DNA of 64,000 bases from the NCBI RefSeq assembly GCF_900105905.1, contig NZ_FNSV01000005.1, positions 5,270,001 through 5,334,000 on the forward strand, written 5' to 3'. The position numbers were made by a program, and so were the translations under genes. The notes below the pieces were generated by a model, which saw nothing but the letters and a program-made list of their open reading frames with translations, was not told the DNA's origin and did not search any database. This DNA comes from Rhodococcus koreensis (GTDB taxonomy: Bacteria; Actinomycetota; Actinomycetes; Mycobacteriales; Mycobacteriaceae). This document shows, piece by piece, positions 7,645 to 16,440 of the stretch (the first letter of the stretch is position 1; each line of letters starts with the position of its first letter).

Positions 7645-9309
7645 ATGGGAAGACGACACACCCGCGGCGGTACCGTCACCGTCGTCGGCAACGGCCCGGT
7701 GGGGCAGACGACGGCGCTGCTGCTGGCCCGCTGGGGCATACCGGTCACGCTGCTCGACGCCCGGGCCGAACGCGATCCGATCGGGTCGAAGGCCATCTGC
7801 CAGCAGCGGGACGTTCTCGAGGTGTGGGACGCGATCGGCGTCGGCCGTCAGCTGGCCGACGAGGGCGTGACGTGGGGGTGCGCCCGCACGTTCCACCGCG
7901 ACCACGAACTGTTCGCGCAGACGTTCGTCGACCGCGGCATCTCGTCGTTCCCGCCGTTCGTCAACATCTCGCAGGCCCGCACGGAGGAACTGCTCGACGA
8001 GCGGATCGCGGCCACACCGTCGATCGACGTCCGGTGGGGACACGAGGCCACGTCGGTCGACCAGGACGAGACCGGCGTGACCATCACATGCCGCACCGAC
8101 GACGGTGACCGGGTGGTCGAGTCCGACTACGCCGTGGTCGCGGTGGGGTCGCGGGGCAGCGCGATCCGGCAGCAGCTGGGGGTCACGTTCGACGGCCGCT
8201 CGTTCGACGACAAGTTCCTCATCTGCGACATCGCCGCCGACATCCCCGGCTGGGCCGACGAGCGCCGCTTCTACTTCGACCCCGAGTGGAACCCGGGCAG
8301 GCAGGTGCTCATCCACCCCTGCCCCGATTCCACGTTCCGCATCGACTGGCAGGTGCCCGGCGACTACGACCTCGAGGCCGAGGAACGGTCGGGGGCGCTG
8401 GACGAGCGGATCCGGAAGATCATCGGCGACACCGACTACCGCATCGTGTGGAAATCGGTGTACCGCTTCCACTCCCGGGTCGCGAACCGGATGCGCGTCG
8501 ACCGGGTGCTGCTCGCCGGCGACGCCGCGCACATCGTGTCCCCGTTCGGCGCCCGCGGTCTGAATTCGGGTGTTGCCGACTCCGAGAATGCCGCCTGGAA
8601 GCTGGCGTTCGTCCTGCGCGGCTGGGCGGACGAGTCGCTGCTCGAGACGTATCACACCGAGCGGCACGCGGCGGCGGTCGAGAACATCGCCGTCACGACG
8701 GCGACGATGGACTTCCTCGTCCCGCAGTCGGACGAGCAGCACCGGCACCGCCGCGACGTGCTTACCGCGGCGGTCACCGACACGCAGGCGCGGGCGCAGG
8801 TCGACAGCGGCCGCCTCGCCGAGCCGTTCTGGTACGTCGAATCACCCTTGACCACAGACGATCCGGGACGAATCTTCGCCGGGCGTCCGGATCGTGGATG
8901 CACACCGGCCGCGGCGCCGGGAATCCTCGTGCCCGACACCCCGGTAATGCTGCGCGACGGTGGCGGCACCCGGCTCCGCGACATCGCCAGGAACGGCATC
9001 CTGCTGCTGCTCGGTGACGGCGTGGACGCCGACGAGATGCGCACGGCGGCCCTCGGCGCGGTGCACACACCGATCCGTCTGGTCCGGCTGTCGGAGATCG
9101 ACACCACCGGTGTCCTCACCGCCGCGCTGGACGCGAAACCCGGCGAGGTGTGGGTCATCCGCCCCGACGCCTACGTCGCGGCGGTCACCGACACGGTCGA
9201 CCGGCTGGTGTCCGCGCTGCACAGGATCACCGAACCCGTCGTCGACGTGATCAGTGCCGGCTCAGCCGTTCCGGATCCAGATCGAGTTTTCGCAACAGCT
9301 GCACGTTGA
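7645..9309 (+). CDS. FAD-dependent aromatic hydroxylase (MhpA/PheA-like)
   Basis: 554-residue class A flavoprotein monooxygenase. Visible are the N-terminal Rossmann motif VVGNGPVGQTTALLLARWG, the FAD-ribityl motif VLLAGDAAHIVSPFGARGLN (about 290-310) and the C-terminal thioredoxin-like part ending around VIRPDAYVAAVTDTV. It resembles 3-(3-hydroxyphenyl)propionate hydroxylases. ATG 7645 has AAGGCGAGG upstream. The last about 18 codons (9252-9309) read across antisense P-type ATPase sequence, so the native C-terminus was probably replaced at a recombination junction near 9250. The catalytic domains are intact. Confidence 0.85.
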   Translation: MGRRHTRGGTVTVVGNGPVGQTTALLLARWGIPVTLLDARAERDPIGSKAICQQRDVLEVWDAIGVGRQLADEGVTWGCARTFHRDHELFAQTFVDRGISSFPPFVNISQARTEELLDERIAATPSIDVRWGHEATSVDQDETGVTITCRTDDGDRVVESDYAVVAVGSRGSAIRQQLGVTFDGRSFDDKFLICDIAADIPGWADERRFYFDPEWNPGRQVLIHPCPDSTFRIDWQVPGDYDLEAEERSGALDERIRKIIGDTDYRIVWKSVYRFHSRVANRMRVDRVLLAGDAAHIVSPFGARGLNSGVADSENAAWKLAFVLRGWADESLLETYHTERHAAAVENIAVTTATMDFLVPQSDEQHRHRRDVLTAAVTDTQARAQVDSGRLAEPFWYVESPLTTDDPGRIFAGRPDRGCTPAAAPGILVPDTPVMLRDGGGTRLRDIARNGILLLLGDGVDADEMRTAALGAVHTPIRLVRLSEIDTTGVLTAALDAKPGEVWVIRPDAYVAAVTDTVDRLVSALHRITEPVVDVISAGSAVPDPDRVFATAAR

Positions 9310-9318
9310 GTGCGACGG
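9251..9318. repeat. Direct repeat copy 1 (partner at 19945-20012)
   Basis: The first 37 bases match 19945-19981 exactly, and about 63 of 68 match overall, in the same orientation. The two copies bracket the arsenic, ABC-exporter and sigma-factor genes (about 10.7 kb). Confidence 0.8.
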
Positions 9319-9330
9319 CCGCACCGACCA
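9251..9330 (-). pseudogene. 3' remnant of a copper P-type ATPase gene
   Basis: On the minus strand this reads VALNVQLLRKLDLDPERLSR then H and a stop at 9251, nearly identical to the C-terminus of the intact CopB-type ATPase ending at 19945. Only about 26 codons remain and no upstream ATPase sequence is present. It overlaps the 3' end of the FAD hydroxylase. This is a gene fragment left by recombination or deletion. Confidence 0.75.
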
Positions 9331-9405
9331 TGTCCTCGCCTCGGGCGTCGTAGAGGGGCGCCATTCCTCTCGCCAGCCGGGGAGGGCGCAGATGGATACT
9401 TCCCG

Positions 9406-9813
9406 TCAAGGCGCGATGGGGACGAGTTCGGCGATCAGGGCTTCGACCCGCGCCTTGATCTCGTCGCGGATCGGTCGCACCGCCTCGACGCCCTTGCCTG
9501 CCGGATCGTCGAGGGCCCAGTCCCGGTAGCTCGTGCCGGGGAAGACGGGGCAGGTGTCGCCGCAGCCCATGGTGATGACGACGTCGGAACTTTCGACGGT
9601 GTCGGGTGTGAGGATTTTCGGGGACTGGCCGGAGATGTCGATGCCGAGTTCGGCCATTGCCGCGACGGCGGCCGGGTTGACGGTCTCGGCCGGGGCGGTC
9701 CCGGCGGAGCGGACCTCGATCCGGTCGCCGGCGAGGTGGGTGAGGAATCCGGCGGCCATCTGGGAGCGGCCGGCGTTGTGGACGCAGACGAACAACACGC
9801 TGGGGGTGGTCAT
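9406..9813 (-). CDS. arsC: Arsenate reductase (low-Mr phosphatase type)
   Basis: 135-residue LMW-PTPase-fold arsenate reductase. The catalytic loop CVHNAGRSQMAA (CX5R) starts at about residue 10 and the Asp loop is YRDWALDDPAGKG near 105. In actinobacteria such enzymes reduce arsenate to arsenite with mycothiol or thioredoxin. The start at 9813 overlaps the acr3 stop by 4 bp (ATGA), so it is the last gene of arsR-acr3-arsC. Confidence 0.92.
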   Translation of the reverse strand: MTTPSVLFVCVHNAGRSQMAAGFLTHLAGDRIEVRSAGTAPAETVNPAAVAAMAELGIDISGQSPKILTPDTVESSDVVITMGCGDTCPVFPGTSYRDWALDDPAGKGVEAVRPIRDEIKARVEALIAELVPIAP

Positions 9814-10901
9814 GAGAGCGAACCTTCCGTGGCGGATGTGCGGAACCGGGAGCGCAGCGCGAGCGAGACGTAGACCAGGCCGACGAGGACGGGGACCTCG
9901 ATCAGCGGTCCGACGACACCGGCCAGGGCCTGCCCGGAGGTGGCGCCGTAGGTGGCGATGGCCACGGCGATGGCGAGTTCGAAGTTGTTGCCGGCGGCGG
10001 TGAACGCCAGGGTGGTGGTGCGTTCGTAGCCCAGACCCATGACGGCGCCGAGGGCGTAGCCGCCGCCCCACATGATCGCGAAGTACGCCAGCAACGGGAT
10101 CGCGATCCGGACGACGTCCCACGGCTGGGAGGTGATCTGGTCGCCTTGGAGGGCGAAGAGGATCACGATGGTGAACAGCAGACCGTACAGCGCCCACGGC
10201 CCGATGCGGGGAAGGAATGTCGACTCGTACCATTCGCGGCCCTTGGCCTTTTCCCCGAAACGGCGGGTGAGGTAGCCGGCGAGCAGGGGGATGCCCAGGA
10301 AGATGAGCACCGACTTCGCGATCTGCCACGGCGAGGTGTCGATGGTGGTCTGCTCGAGGCCGAGCCAGCCGGGTAGCACGGACAGGTAGAACCAGCCGAG
10401 GGCGGCGAACATGATCACCTGGAACACCGAGTTGATCGCGACGAGGACGGCGGCGGCCTCGCGGTCGCCGCAGGCGAGGTCGTTCCAAATGATGACCATG
10501 GCGATGCAGCGGGCCAGGCCGACGATGATCAGGCCGGTGCGGTATTCCGGCAGGTCCGGCAGCAGCAGCCAGGCCAGGGCGAACATCAGCGCCGGGCCGA
10601 GGACCCAGTTCAGGACCAGGGAACCGATCAGCAAGCGGCGATCGCCGGTGACGGTGTCGAGTCGGTCGTAGCGGACCTTCGCGAGCACCGGATACATCAT
10701 GATCAGCAGGCCGAGGGCGATCGGCAGCGAGATGCCGTCGATCTCGACGGCGCTCAGGGCGTCGCCGAGGCCGGGGATCATCCGGCCGAGCAGCAGACCC
10801 GCGACCATGGCGACGCCGATCCACACCGGCAGGAACCGGTCGAGGGTGGAGAGCTTGCCGACGACGGCCGGGTGCTGGTGTGCGGTGGTGGCCTCGCTCA
10901 C
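9810..10901 (-). CDS. acr3: ACR3-family arsenite efflux permease
   Basis: 363-residue, ten-helix arsenite exporter. Family signatures include LGLLIMMYPVLAKVRY, GLARCIAMVIIWNDLACGD (with the conserved functional Cys) and AFTAAGNNFELAIAVAIA. The GTG at 10901 is preceded by GGAGGTG and overlaps the arsR stop by 4 bp. It exports the arsenite made by ArsC. Confidence 0.95.
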   Translation of the reverse strand: MSEATTAHQHPAVVGKLSTLDRFLPVWIGVAMVAGLLLGRMIPGLGDALSAVEIDGISLPIALGLLIMMYPVLAKVRYDRLDTVTGDRRLLIGSLVLNWVLGPALMFALAWLLLPDLPEYRTGLIIVGLARCIAMVIIWNDLACGDREAAAVLVAINSVFQVIMFAALGWFYLSVLPGWLGLEQTTIDTSPWQIAKSVLIFLGIPLLAGYLTRRFGEKAKGREWYESTFLPRIGPWALYGLLFTIVILFALQGDQITSQPWDVVRIAIPLLAYFAIMWGGGYALGAVMGLGYERTTTLAFTAAGNNFELAIAVAIATYGATSGQALAGVVGPLIEVPVLVGLVYVSLALRSRFRTSATEGSLS

Positions 10902-11287
10902 GCCGGCACCTCCGTGGTGGTGCAGGCCTCGGACGGGACGACCGGTCCGCCCTCGGTAAGCAGCACGGCAGACAGTTGCTGCAGGGCCGAGGGGATCACC
11001 CAGTAGTACACCCAGGTGCCGCGGCGTTCGCAATCCAGCAGTCCGGCCGAGCGCAACACCTTCAGGTGATGCGAGATCGTCGGCTGCGACAGGTCGAACG
11101 TTTCGGAGATGTCGCAGACGCAGGCTTCACCCCCGGCGTGGGAGGCGATCAGCGACAGTAGGCGCAACCTGACCGGATCACCCAGGGCCTTGAACATCCG
11201 GGCCAGATCCCCGGCCCAGTCCTCGGTCAACGGTTCGCGTGCCAGGGGTGAGCAACAGGCACCGCTCTCCGAATTTTGATTCGACAT
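10898..11287 (-). CDS. arsR: ArsR arsenite-responsive repressor
   Basis: 129-residue ArsR/SmtB winged-helix repressor. The metal site ACVCD lies in the alpha-3 region and the recognition helix is DLSQPTISHHLKVLRSAGLL. An extra CC pair is present near residue 11 and a Cys in the C-terminal tail. First gene of the arsR-acr3-arsC unit; its ATG overlaps its own operator. Confidence 0.93.
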   Translation of the reverse strand: MSNQNSESGACCSPLAREPLTEDWAGDLARMFKALGDPVRLRLLSLIASHAGGEACVCDISETFDLSQPTISHHLKVLRSAGLLDCERRGTWVYYWVIPSALQQLSAVLLTEGGPVVPSEACTTTEVPA

Positions 11288-11313
11288 ACGTCGATATTGA
11301 CAGGTGTCGAATC
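11278..11313. promoter_or_regulatory. ArsR operator of the arsR-acr3-arsC unit
   Basis: GATTCGACA (11278-11286) and TGTCGAATC (11305-11313) form a perfect 9-bp inverted repeat separated by 18 bp. The left arm overlaps the arsR start codon, as expected for autorepression. Confidence 0.65.
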
Positions 11314-11365
11314 AGGAGGCAACCCAACAGGCGATGCGCTGCCGGTGACCGAGGGCCGATGCGGG

Positions 11366-12208
11366 CTACCGCTTGCGCGCGGTGACGAGCAGGTACTCGG
11401 CGTCGTAGTGTGTCCGACCGGGCGCATCGGCCCGATTCCACGCGGTGAGGAATTGCAGGAAGTCCCGCTCGAGGTTCGCGATCCGATCCGGATCCGCGGC
11501 ATTGTGGCGGTACACGGCGATCGTCGGGCCGTAGTTGCGTTTCCAGAACTCCCGGAACTCGGTCGGGTCTGCGAAGCGGTCGATCGCGAGCGACTGGCGG
11601 TGCGCGTCGAGCGCGGTCACCCGGTCGCCGAACAGGTCGCGGACGTGTTGCTCGTCGCCCCACAACGGCGGCGGGGTCGCACCGCGCGGCGGGGGCGGTG
11701 CGTAGGGTGCCATGGTCTTGAACAGGTTGCCGATCAGACCCTGCGGTGTCCAGTTGATCATCGCGATGGTGCCGCCGGGTCGGCAGACGCGCAGCATCTC
11801 GTCGGCGGTCTGCTGATGGTGCGGCGCGAACATGGCCCCGACGACCGAGATGACCGCGTCAAAGCTGTCGTCGTCGAACGCCAATGCCTCGGCGTCGGCC
11901 TCGACCCAGTCCAGCTCGACGCCGCGCTGGGCGGCGATCGCTCGCCCTGCGTCGAACAGTTCCGGCGTCAGGTCCGACGCGACGACGGTGGCGCCGCGCG
12001 CTGCGGCCGGGATCGCGGCGTTGCCGCTGCCGGCGGCGACGTCGAGCACCCGCTGGCCGGCGCGGATATCGGCTGCCTCCACGAGCACCTCGCCGAGGGT
12101 CGGAATCAGCTCGGCGGCGACGGTCGGGTAGTCGCCGGAGGCCCACAACGCCCGGTGCTTGGCCTTGAGCGCGCGGTCGGTGCCTGTATCGGTGGGAATG
12201 GTGGTCAT
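11366..12208 (-). CDS. Class I SAM-dependent methyltransferase
   Basis: 280 residues with motif I VLDVAAGSGNAAIPAA (about 53-68), VVASDLTPE, and LRVCRPGGTIAMINW. It lacks the conserved N-terminal cysteines of arsenite methyltransferase ArsM, so it is not called ArsM despite lying in the ars region. ATG 12208 has AGGAAA upstream. It sits between arsR and the DinB gene on the same strand. Substrate unknown. Confidence 0.85.
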   Translation of the reverse strand: MTTIPTDTGTDRALKAKHRALWASGDYPTVAAELIPTLGEVLVEAADIRAGQRVLDVAAGSGNAAIPAAARGATVVASDLTPELFDAGRAIAAQRGVELDWVEADAEALAFDDDSFDAVISVVGAMFAPHHQQTADEMLRVCRPGGTIAMINWTPQGLIGNLFKTMAPYAPPPPRGATPPPLWGDEQHVRDLFGDRVTALDAHRQSLAIDRFADPTEFREFWKRNYGPTIAVYRHNAADPDRIANLERDFLQFLTAWNRADAPGRTHYDAEYLLVTARKR

Positions 12209-12309
12209 GTCGTTTCCTCGTCCTCGATGGTGGGTGCCGGATGTCGGCATACCAATAGACGACGGCCGGCCCGGAAGGACGCACGCAAGCTGATTTTCGG
12301 CGGAATGCG

Positions 12310-12843
12310 TCAGCCGACAGTGAGCTGGGCGCGGTGGAAGTCGAAGTGCTTGCCCGGGTATCGGTAGACCTGCTCGAGGGTCATGGTCTCGGTGAAGAAC
12401 GGATCCCAGCGCACCGGGAACGCCATGCTGCGCCGTAGGTTCGTCTCGGATTCCCGGGTGAGGGAGCGTTGCAGCTTCGCGATGACGCGGTCGCATTGGC
12501 GGCCCATCCGCCTTTGGTTGAAGACGGTGGCCGCCGCGCACGAGCCGAAATAGTTGATCTGGTGGAACACCGGTGTCGCGGCGTTCAGGGCGCGGGCGAA
12601 CCCTCGGCCGACCGGGTCGGGCAGCCGGGAGAATACCCGGACCAGGATCAGCAGCCGCCGGACGACCATGTAGCCGAACACCATGTGGAACAGCAGCTGC
12701 TCGTTGGTCCAGCGGGTGCCGGACGAGCGCCGAGCGAGCTGCTCGGTACTCGCGCCGTCGACCAACTCGTGCAACGCGACCCGGGCCCGCTCCAGATCGG
12801 CGGCGATCGCGGCCCGATCAACCGGTGGCGGCTCGGACATCAT
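12310..12843 (-). CDS. DinB-like four-helix protein
   Basis: 177 residues, mostly helical, with DinB-superfamily features: RWTNEQLLFHMVFGYMVVRR (first metal-ligand His) and KHFDFHRAQLTVG at the C-terminus (further His). Such proteins are metal-binding, some thiol-S-transferase-like (mycothiol or bacillithiol). The MM start pair at 12843/12840 is 22 bp after the ArsR-acetyltransferase stop, so it is co-transcribed with it. Function unknown. Confidence 0.7.
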   Translation of the reverse strand: MMSEPPPVDRAAIAADLERARVALHELVDGASTEQLARRSSGTRWTNEQLLFHMVFGYMVVRRLLILVRVFSRLPDPVGRGFARALNAATPVFHQINYFGSCAAATVFNQRRMGRQCDRVIAKLQRSLTRESETNLRRSMAFPVRWDPFFTETMTLEQVYRYPGKHFDFHRAQLTVG

Positions 12844-12865
12844 GTGCCCCAACTGTTTCGAGAGG

Positions 12866-13729
12866 TTATCCGGCGACAGGAGAACGGCGTTCGAGGAAGA
12901 CGGTGTCCCGCCAGATCCCGTCGAGCTGGGCGATGCGTTCACGGACTCCGAGGGTGCGGAACCCGGCGGAGTGGTGCAGGGCAATGGAGGCCCGATTCTC
13001 CGGGAAGATCGAGGTCTGCAGCGTCCACAACCCGGCCTCGTCCGCGGCGATCACCTGGGTACGCAGCAGTGCCTTTCCGACGCCTCGCCCGCGCATGCCG
13101 TCGGCGACGTAGACGGAGTTCTCGGCCACCCCGGCGTAGCAGTCCCGTCCGGAGGTCGGGGACAGCGCGGCCCAGCCGACCACAATGTCGTCGATCTCGG
13201 CGACCCACCGATGCCCCGGCAGCCACTGCGCGTCCAGAGCGGTCTGGAGGGGGACCTCGGTGGTGAAGGTGGCAGTGCGGGTGGCGATGCCCTCGCCGTA
13301 GATCCGGCGCACCGCGTCCCAATCCTGCTCGGCCATGGGGCGGACGGTGACGTCGTCGGGCAGGTCGTCCGGGCAGCACGGGCGCGGGGTCAGCACCCCC
13401 ATCACCGCGTCCGCGGCGTGCGGCAACCCGGTGCAGCACGCCGGGTTGACCATGACGACGGTGCTGGTGCTCCGCTTGTGCACCGAGACGAAACCGACAT
13501 CGGCGAGCTTGCGGACGTGGTGCGAGACGGTCGGCTGCCCGATCCCCAAGGCCTCCGCGAGCTCGCCCACGGTGATCCCGGCCGGACGGGAGGCGACCTG
13601 ATGCAGCAGCCGCACCCGGGTCGGATCGGCCAGGCAGGCGAACCACCCGGCGTAGGTGGCCGCGTCCTCCGGCGCCAACGCATCCACTTCGCCGGGGGTG
13701 CGGACGGTGGGCATGTCCAGGGAAGTCAT
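12866..13729 (-). CDS. ArsR repressor fused to GNAT acetyltransferase (ArsN-like)
   Basis: 287-residue fusion. Residues about 20-115 are an ArsR winged helix (LADPTRVRLL, GIGQPTVSHHVRKLADVGFV). A linker with two CC pairs (NPACCTG, PRPCCPD) looks like an As(III) site. Residues about 125-285 are a phosphinothricin-acetyltransferase-like GNAT domain (SVYVADGMRGRGVGKALL, HHSAGFRTLG). ArsN acetyltransferases in ars operons inactivate the arsenical antibiotic arsinothricin, so a self-regulated detoxifying enzyme is plausible. The start at 13729 is chosen because the in-frame upstream starts (13753, 13765) lie inside the operator palindromes. Confidence 0.85.
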   Translation of the reverse strand: MTSLDMPTVRTPGEVDALAPEDAATYAGWFACLADPTRVRLLHQVASRPAGITVGELAEALGIGQPTVSHHVRKLADVGFVSVHKRSTSTVVMVNPACCTGLPHAADAVMGVLTPRPCCPDDLPDDVTVRPMAEQDWDAVRRIYGEGIATRTATFTTEVPLQTALDAQWLPGHRWVAEIDDIVVGWAALSPTSGRDCYAGVAENSVYVADGMRGRGVGKALLRTQVIAADEAGLWTLQTSIFPENRASIALHHSAGFRTLGVRERIAQLDGIWRDTVFLERRSPVAG

Positions 13730-13739
13730 GCCCACCACT

Positions 13740-13817
13740 ATATCGATATCCATCGATGGTTGCATTCATCGACGCACGTCGATACTCTCCGATAGCAGAA
13801 GATCGATGAACGTCGAT
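13740..13817. promoter_or_regulatory. Cluster of ArsR-type palindromes in a divergent promoter
   Basis: Between the divergent ArsR-fusion and flavin monooxygenase genes lie ATATCGATAT (13740-13749), CCATCGATGG (13750-13759), ATCGACG-CA-CGTCGAT (13768-13783) and a further ATCGATGAACGTCGAT run (about 13802-13817). Repeated ATCGA half-sites are typical of ArsR operators, so both genes are probably co-repressed. Confidence 0.65.
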
Positions 13818-13832
13818 GGAAGGATTTTCGAG

Positions 13833-15209
13833 ATGACCACCATGCCCGTAGTCGTCGTAGGCGCCGGACCGATCGGCCTCGCCGCCGCCGCCCAGCTGCG
13901 TGAACGCGGCCTGACCCCGCTGGTCTTCGAACGCGGTGACAGCGCCGGTGCCGCGATCGCCGAGTGGAACCACGTGCGGCTGTTCTCCCGGTGGGGGGAG
14001 CTGATCGACCCGGCCGCCCGCCGCCTCCTCGAGACCACCGACTGGACGGCCCCGGACGACGAGGCGTATCCGACCGGCCAGGACTGGACCCAGGACTACC
14101 TGGTCCCGCTGGCCGCCGCACTCGGCAACATCGTGAAACTGGGCACCGAAGTGGTCGGCGTGGCCCGTCGCGGGCGGGACCGGGTCGTCGACGCCGGCCG
14201 CGACACCGAACCGTTGTCGGTGCACCTGCGCCGTGCCGACGGCACCGAGGACCGCATTCTTGCGCGGGCCGTGATCGACGCCTCCGGGACCTGGACCACC
14301 CCCAACCCGCTCGGCGGCGAGGGCCTGCCCGCGCTCGGCGAGAAAGCAGCGGCCGACGTCCTCGAATACCGGGTCCCGAACGTCGACGACCCCGAGGTGC
14401 GCGCCCGGTACGCGGGCAAGCACATCGTGATCGCCGGCAGCGGGCACTCCGCGCTGACCGCCATCGTCGCCCTGGCCAATCTCGAGAAGCAGGCGGCGGG
14501 CACCCGGATCAGCTGGGTGCTGCGCCGCGGCGACGTCGGCGGAGCCTTCGGCGGCGGCGAGGACGACCAGCTGCCCGCCCGCGGCGCCCTCGGCCTGCGC
14601 GCCAAGGCCGCGGTCGACGACGGACTGCTGACGGTGGTTCCCGGGTTCCGCACCGCCACCATCGAACCCGACGGTGCGGACGGTCGGGTGGTGTTGGTGT
14701 CGGACACCGGAGCCCGCATCGAGGACGTGGATCGGGTGGTGGTGCTGACCGGGTTCCGGCCCGATCTGTCCTGGCTGTCGGAGATCCGCCTCGGCCTCGA
14801 TCCGGTGCTGCAGGCCCCCACCGAGTTGGCGCCGCTGATCGATCCGAACGTGCATTCCTGCGGCACCGTCTACCCGCACGGGGTCGCCGAACTGTCGCAT
14901 CCGGAGCCGAATGTGTTCCTGGTCGGGATGAAAAGCTACGGGCGGGCACCGACGTTCCTGGCGATGACCGGGTACGAGCAGGTCCGCAGCATCGCCGCCG
15001 CCCTGGCCGGGGACCACGAGGCCGCCGCCCTGGCCGGGGACCACGAGGCCGCCGCCCGGGTCGAGCTGACCCTGCCGGAGACCGGAGTCTGCGGCGGCGC
15101 CGGGGTGTTCGACGACCCCGACACACCCGCGGCAGCGGAAGACTCCGTGGGGTGCTGCGCCGCCCCGGACCCGCAGCTGATCACCCTGTCCACCCGCGCG
15201 GGCGGATAA
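13833..15209 (+). CDS. Flavin-dependent monooxygenase, ArsO-like
   Basis: 458 residues with two dinucleotide-binding motifs: VVVVGAGPIGLAAAAQLRER at the N-terminus and HIVIAGSGHSALTAIVALAN around residue 200, plus VLTGFRPDLSWL. This is the pattern of FMO-type oxygenases annotated as ArsO in ars operons. Residues about 388-408 hold a perfect tandem duplication, and the C-terminal 40 residues carry Cys (VCGGAG, SVGCCAAPD) that may bind arsenicals. GGAAGG (13818-13823) precedes the ATG. It is divergent from the ArsR-ArsN fusion and 4 bp before the MFS gene. Confidence 0.78.
   Translation: MTTMPVVVVGAGPIGLAAAAQLRERGLTPLVFERGDSAGAAIAEWNHVRLFSRWGELIDPAARRLLETTDWTAPDDEAYPTGQDWTQDYLVPLAAALGNIVKLGTEVVGVARRGRDRVVDAGRDTEPLSVHLRRADGTEDRILARAVIDASGTWTTPNPLGGEGLPALGEKAAADVLEYRVPNVDDPEVRARYAGKHIVIAGSGHSALTAIVALANLEKQAAGTRISWVLRRGDVGGAFGGGEDDQLPARGALGLRAKAAVDDGLLTVVPGFRTATIEPDGADGRVVLVSDTGARIEDVDRVVVLTGFRPDLSWLSEIRLGLDPVLQAPTELAPLIDPNVHSCGTVYPHGVAELSHPEPNVFLVGMKSYGRAPTFLAMTGYEQVRSIAAALAGDHEAAALAGDHEAAARVELTLPETGVCGGAGVFDDPDTPAAAEDSVGCCAAPDPQLITLSTRAGG
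14994..15056 (+). repeat. 27-bp in-frame tandem repeat in the monooxygenase gene
   Basis: Two exact 27-bp copies (14994-15020, 15021-15047) and a 9-bp partial third encode the nonapeptide AAALAGDHE twice. It keeps frame and looks like a recent slippage duplication in a tolerant C-terminal linker. Confidence 0.9.
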
Positions 15210-15213
15210 CCCG

Positions 15214-16440
15214 GTGACCGGCACCCGGACCCTGCCGCAGACCGCGTCCCTCGACGAGACCGGTCTGCGGCGGGTGCTGGCGGTACTGTGCCTGACCGAG
15301 ATCACCAGCTGGGGCATCCTCTACTACGCGTTTCCGGTGCTCTCGGTGTCGATCTCGGCGGACACCGGGTGGTCGCTGCCGGTGCTCACCGCCGCCTTCT
15401 CCCTCTCCCAACTCGCCGCAGCCCTGACCGGAATCCCGGTGGGACGGATCATCGACCGCATCGGGCCGCGGGTCGTGATGACCGCCGGCTCCGTCCTCGC
15501 CGTGCCGTCCCTGCTGGTGGTCGCGGCCGCACCGAACCTGCCGGTGTTCTACGCCGGGTGGCTCGCCGCCGGGGTCGCGATGGGCGCGGTGCTGTATCCG
15601 CCCGCGTTCGCGGCGCTGACCCGCTGGTACGGCGACAAATACGTCAAAGCCCTGATGATCCTCACCCTCGCCGCCGGGTTGGCCAGCACCGTCTTCGCCC
15701 CGCTGACCGCCGCGCTGGTCAACCGGTACGACTGGCGGGCCACGTATCTCGTCCTCGCCGCGATCCTGGCGATCATCACCGTGCCCGGGCACCTGCTGGG
15801 GCTGCGGGGGCGGTGGCCGCACCCACCCGCCCCGGCCGGGGACCATCCGGTCGATCACCGGGACGCCTCCCGCAGCCTCGCCTTCGCGGCCCTCGTTGCG
15901 GCCCTGAGTCTCGGGGCGTTCACCGCGTTCGCCGGGGTGTTCAACCTGGTGCCGCTGCTGATCGAGCAGGGCTTCTCCCCGGCGCTGGCCGCCCTGACGC
16001 TCGGACTCGGCGGTGCGGGGCAGGTTCTCGGCCGCCTCGGCTACCTCCCGATCGCCGCCCGGACCACCGCCCGCACCCGCATCGTGGTGATCCTCGCCGC
16101 CACCGCCGCGAGCACCGCGTTGCTCGGGATCGTGACCTCGGTGGTCGCGCTGATTGCTGTCGCCATCGGCGCGGGGCTGGTCCGCGGGATCTTCACCCTC
16201 ATTCAGGCCACCGCGATCACCGACCGGTGGGGCGCCACCCACTACGGGCGCCTGAACGGGCTGATGTCCGCGCCGGTCGTCATCGTCATGGCCCTCGCCC
16301 CCTGGGCCGGGACCGCCCTGTCGGCGTGGACGGGCAGCTACGCCCACGCCTACCTCATCCTCGCCGCACTTGCTGTGGTCGCCGCCCTCATCGGGGCCGC
16401 CAGCATCCCCCACCACAGCAAGGCCGCCAATCCTTCTTGA
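15214..16440 (+). CDS. MFS transporter of the ars cluster
   Basis: 408-residue major facilitator with about twelve membrane segments. The loop GRIIDRIGPRVVMTAGSVLA matches the MFS motif A region, and DRWGATHYGRLNGLMSAPVV marks the C-terminal half. GTG 15214 starts 4 bp after the monooxygenase stop with GGCGGA upstream, so the two are translationally linked. It may export the oxidised or acetylated arsenical made by its neighbours; substrate is inference. Confidence 0.85.
   Translation: MTGTRTLPQTASLDETGLRRVLAVLCLTEITSWGILYYAFPVLSVSISADTGWSLPVLTAAFSLSQLAAALTGIPVGRIIDRIGPRVVMTAGSVLAVPSLLVVAAAPNLPVFYAGWLAAGVAMGAVLYPPAFAALTRWYGDKYVKALMILTLAAGLASTVFAPLTAALVNRYDWRATYLVLAAILAIITVPGHLLGLRGRWPHPPAPAGDHPVDHRDASRSLAFAALVAALSLGAFTAFAGVFNLVPLLIEQGFSPALAALTLGLGGAGQVLGRLGYLPIAARTTARTRIVVILAATAASTALLGIVTSVVALIAVAIGAGLVRGIFTLIQATAITDRWGATHYGRLNGLMSAPVVIVMALAPWAGTALSAWTGSYAHAYLILAALAVVAALIGAASIPHHSKAANPS

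Noticed and set aside
11366..12208. Arsenite methyltransferase ArsM
   Set aside because: Lacks the conserved cysteines needed to bind As(III); only generic SAM motifs are visible.
14994..15056. CRISPR or minisatellite array
   Set aside because: Only 2.3 exact in-frame units without spacers inside a coding region; a simple tandem duplication.
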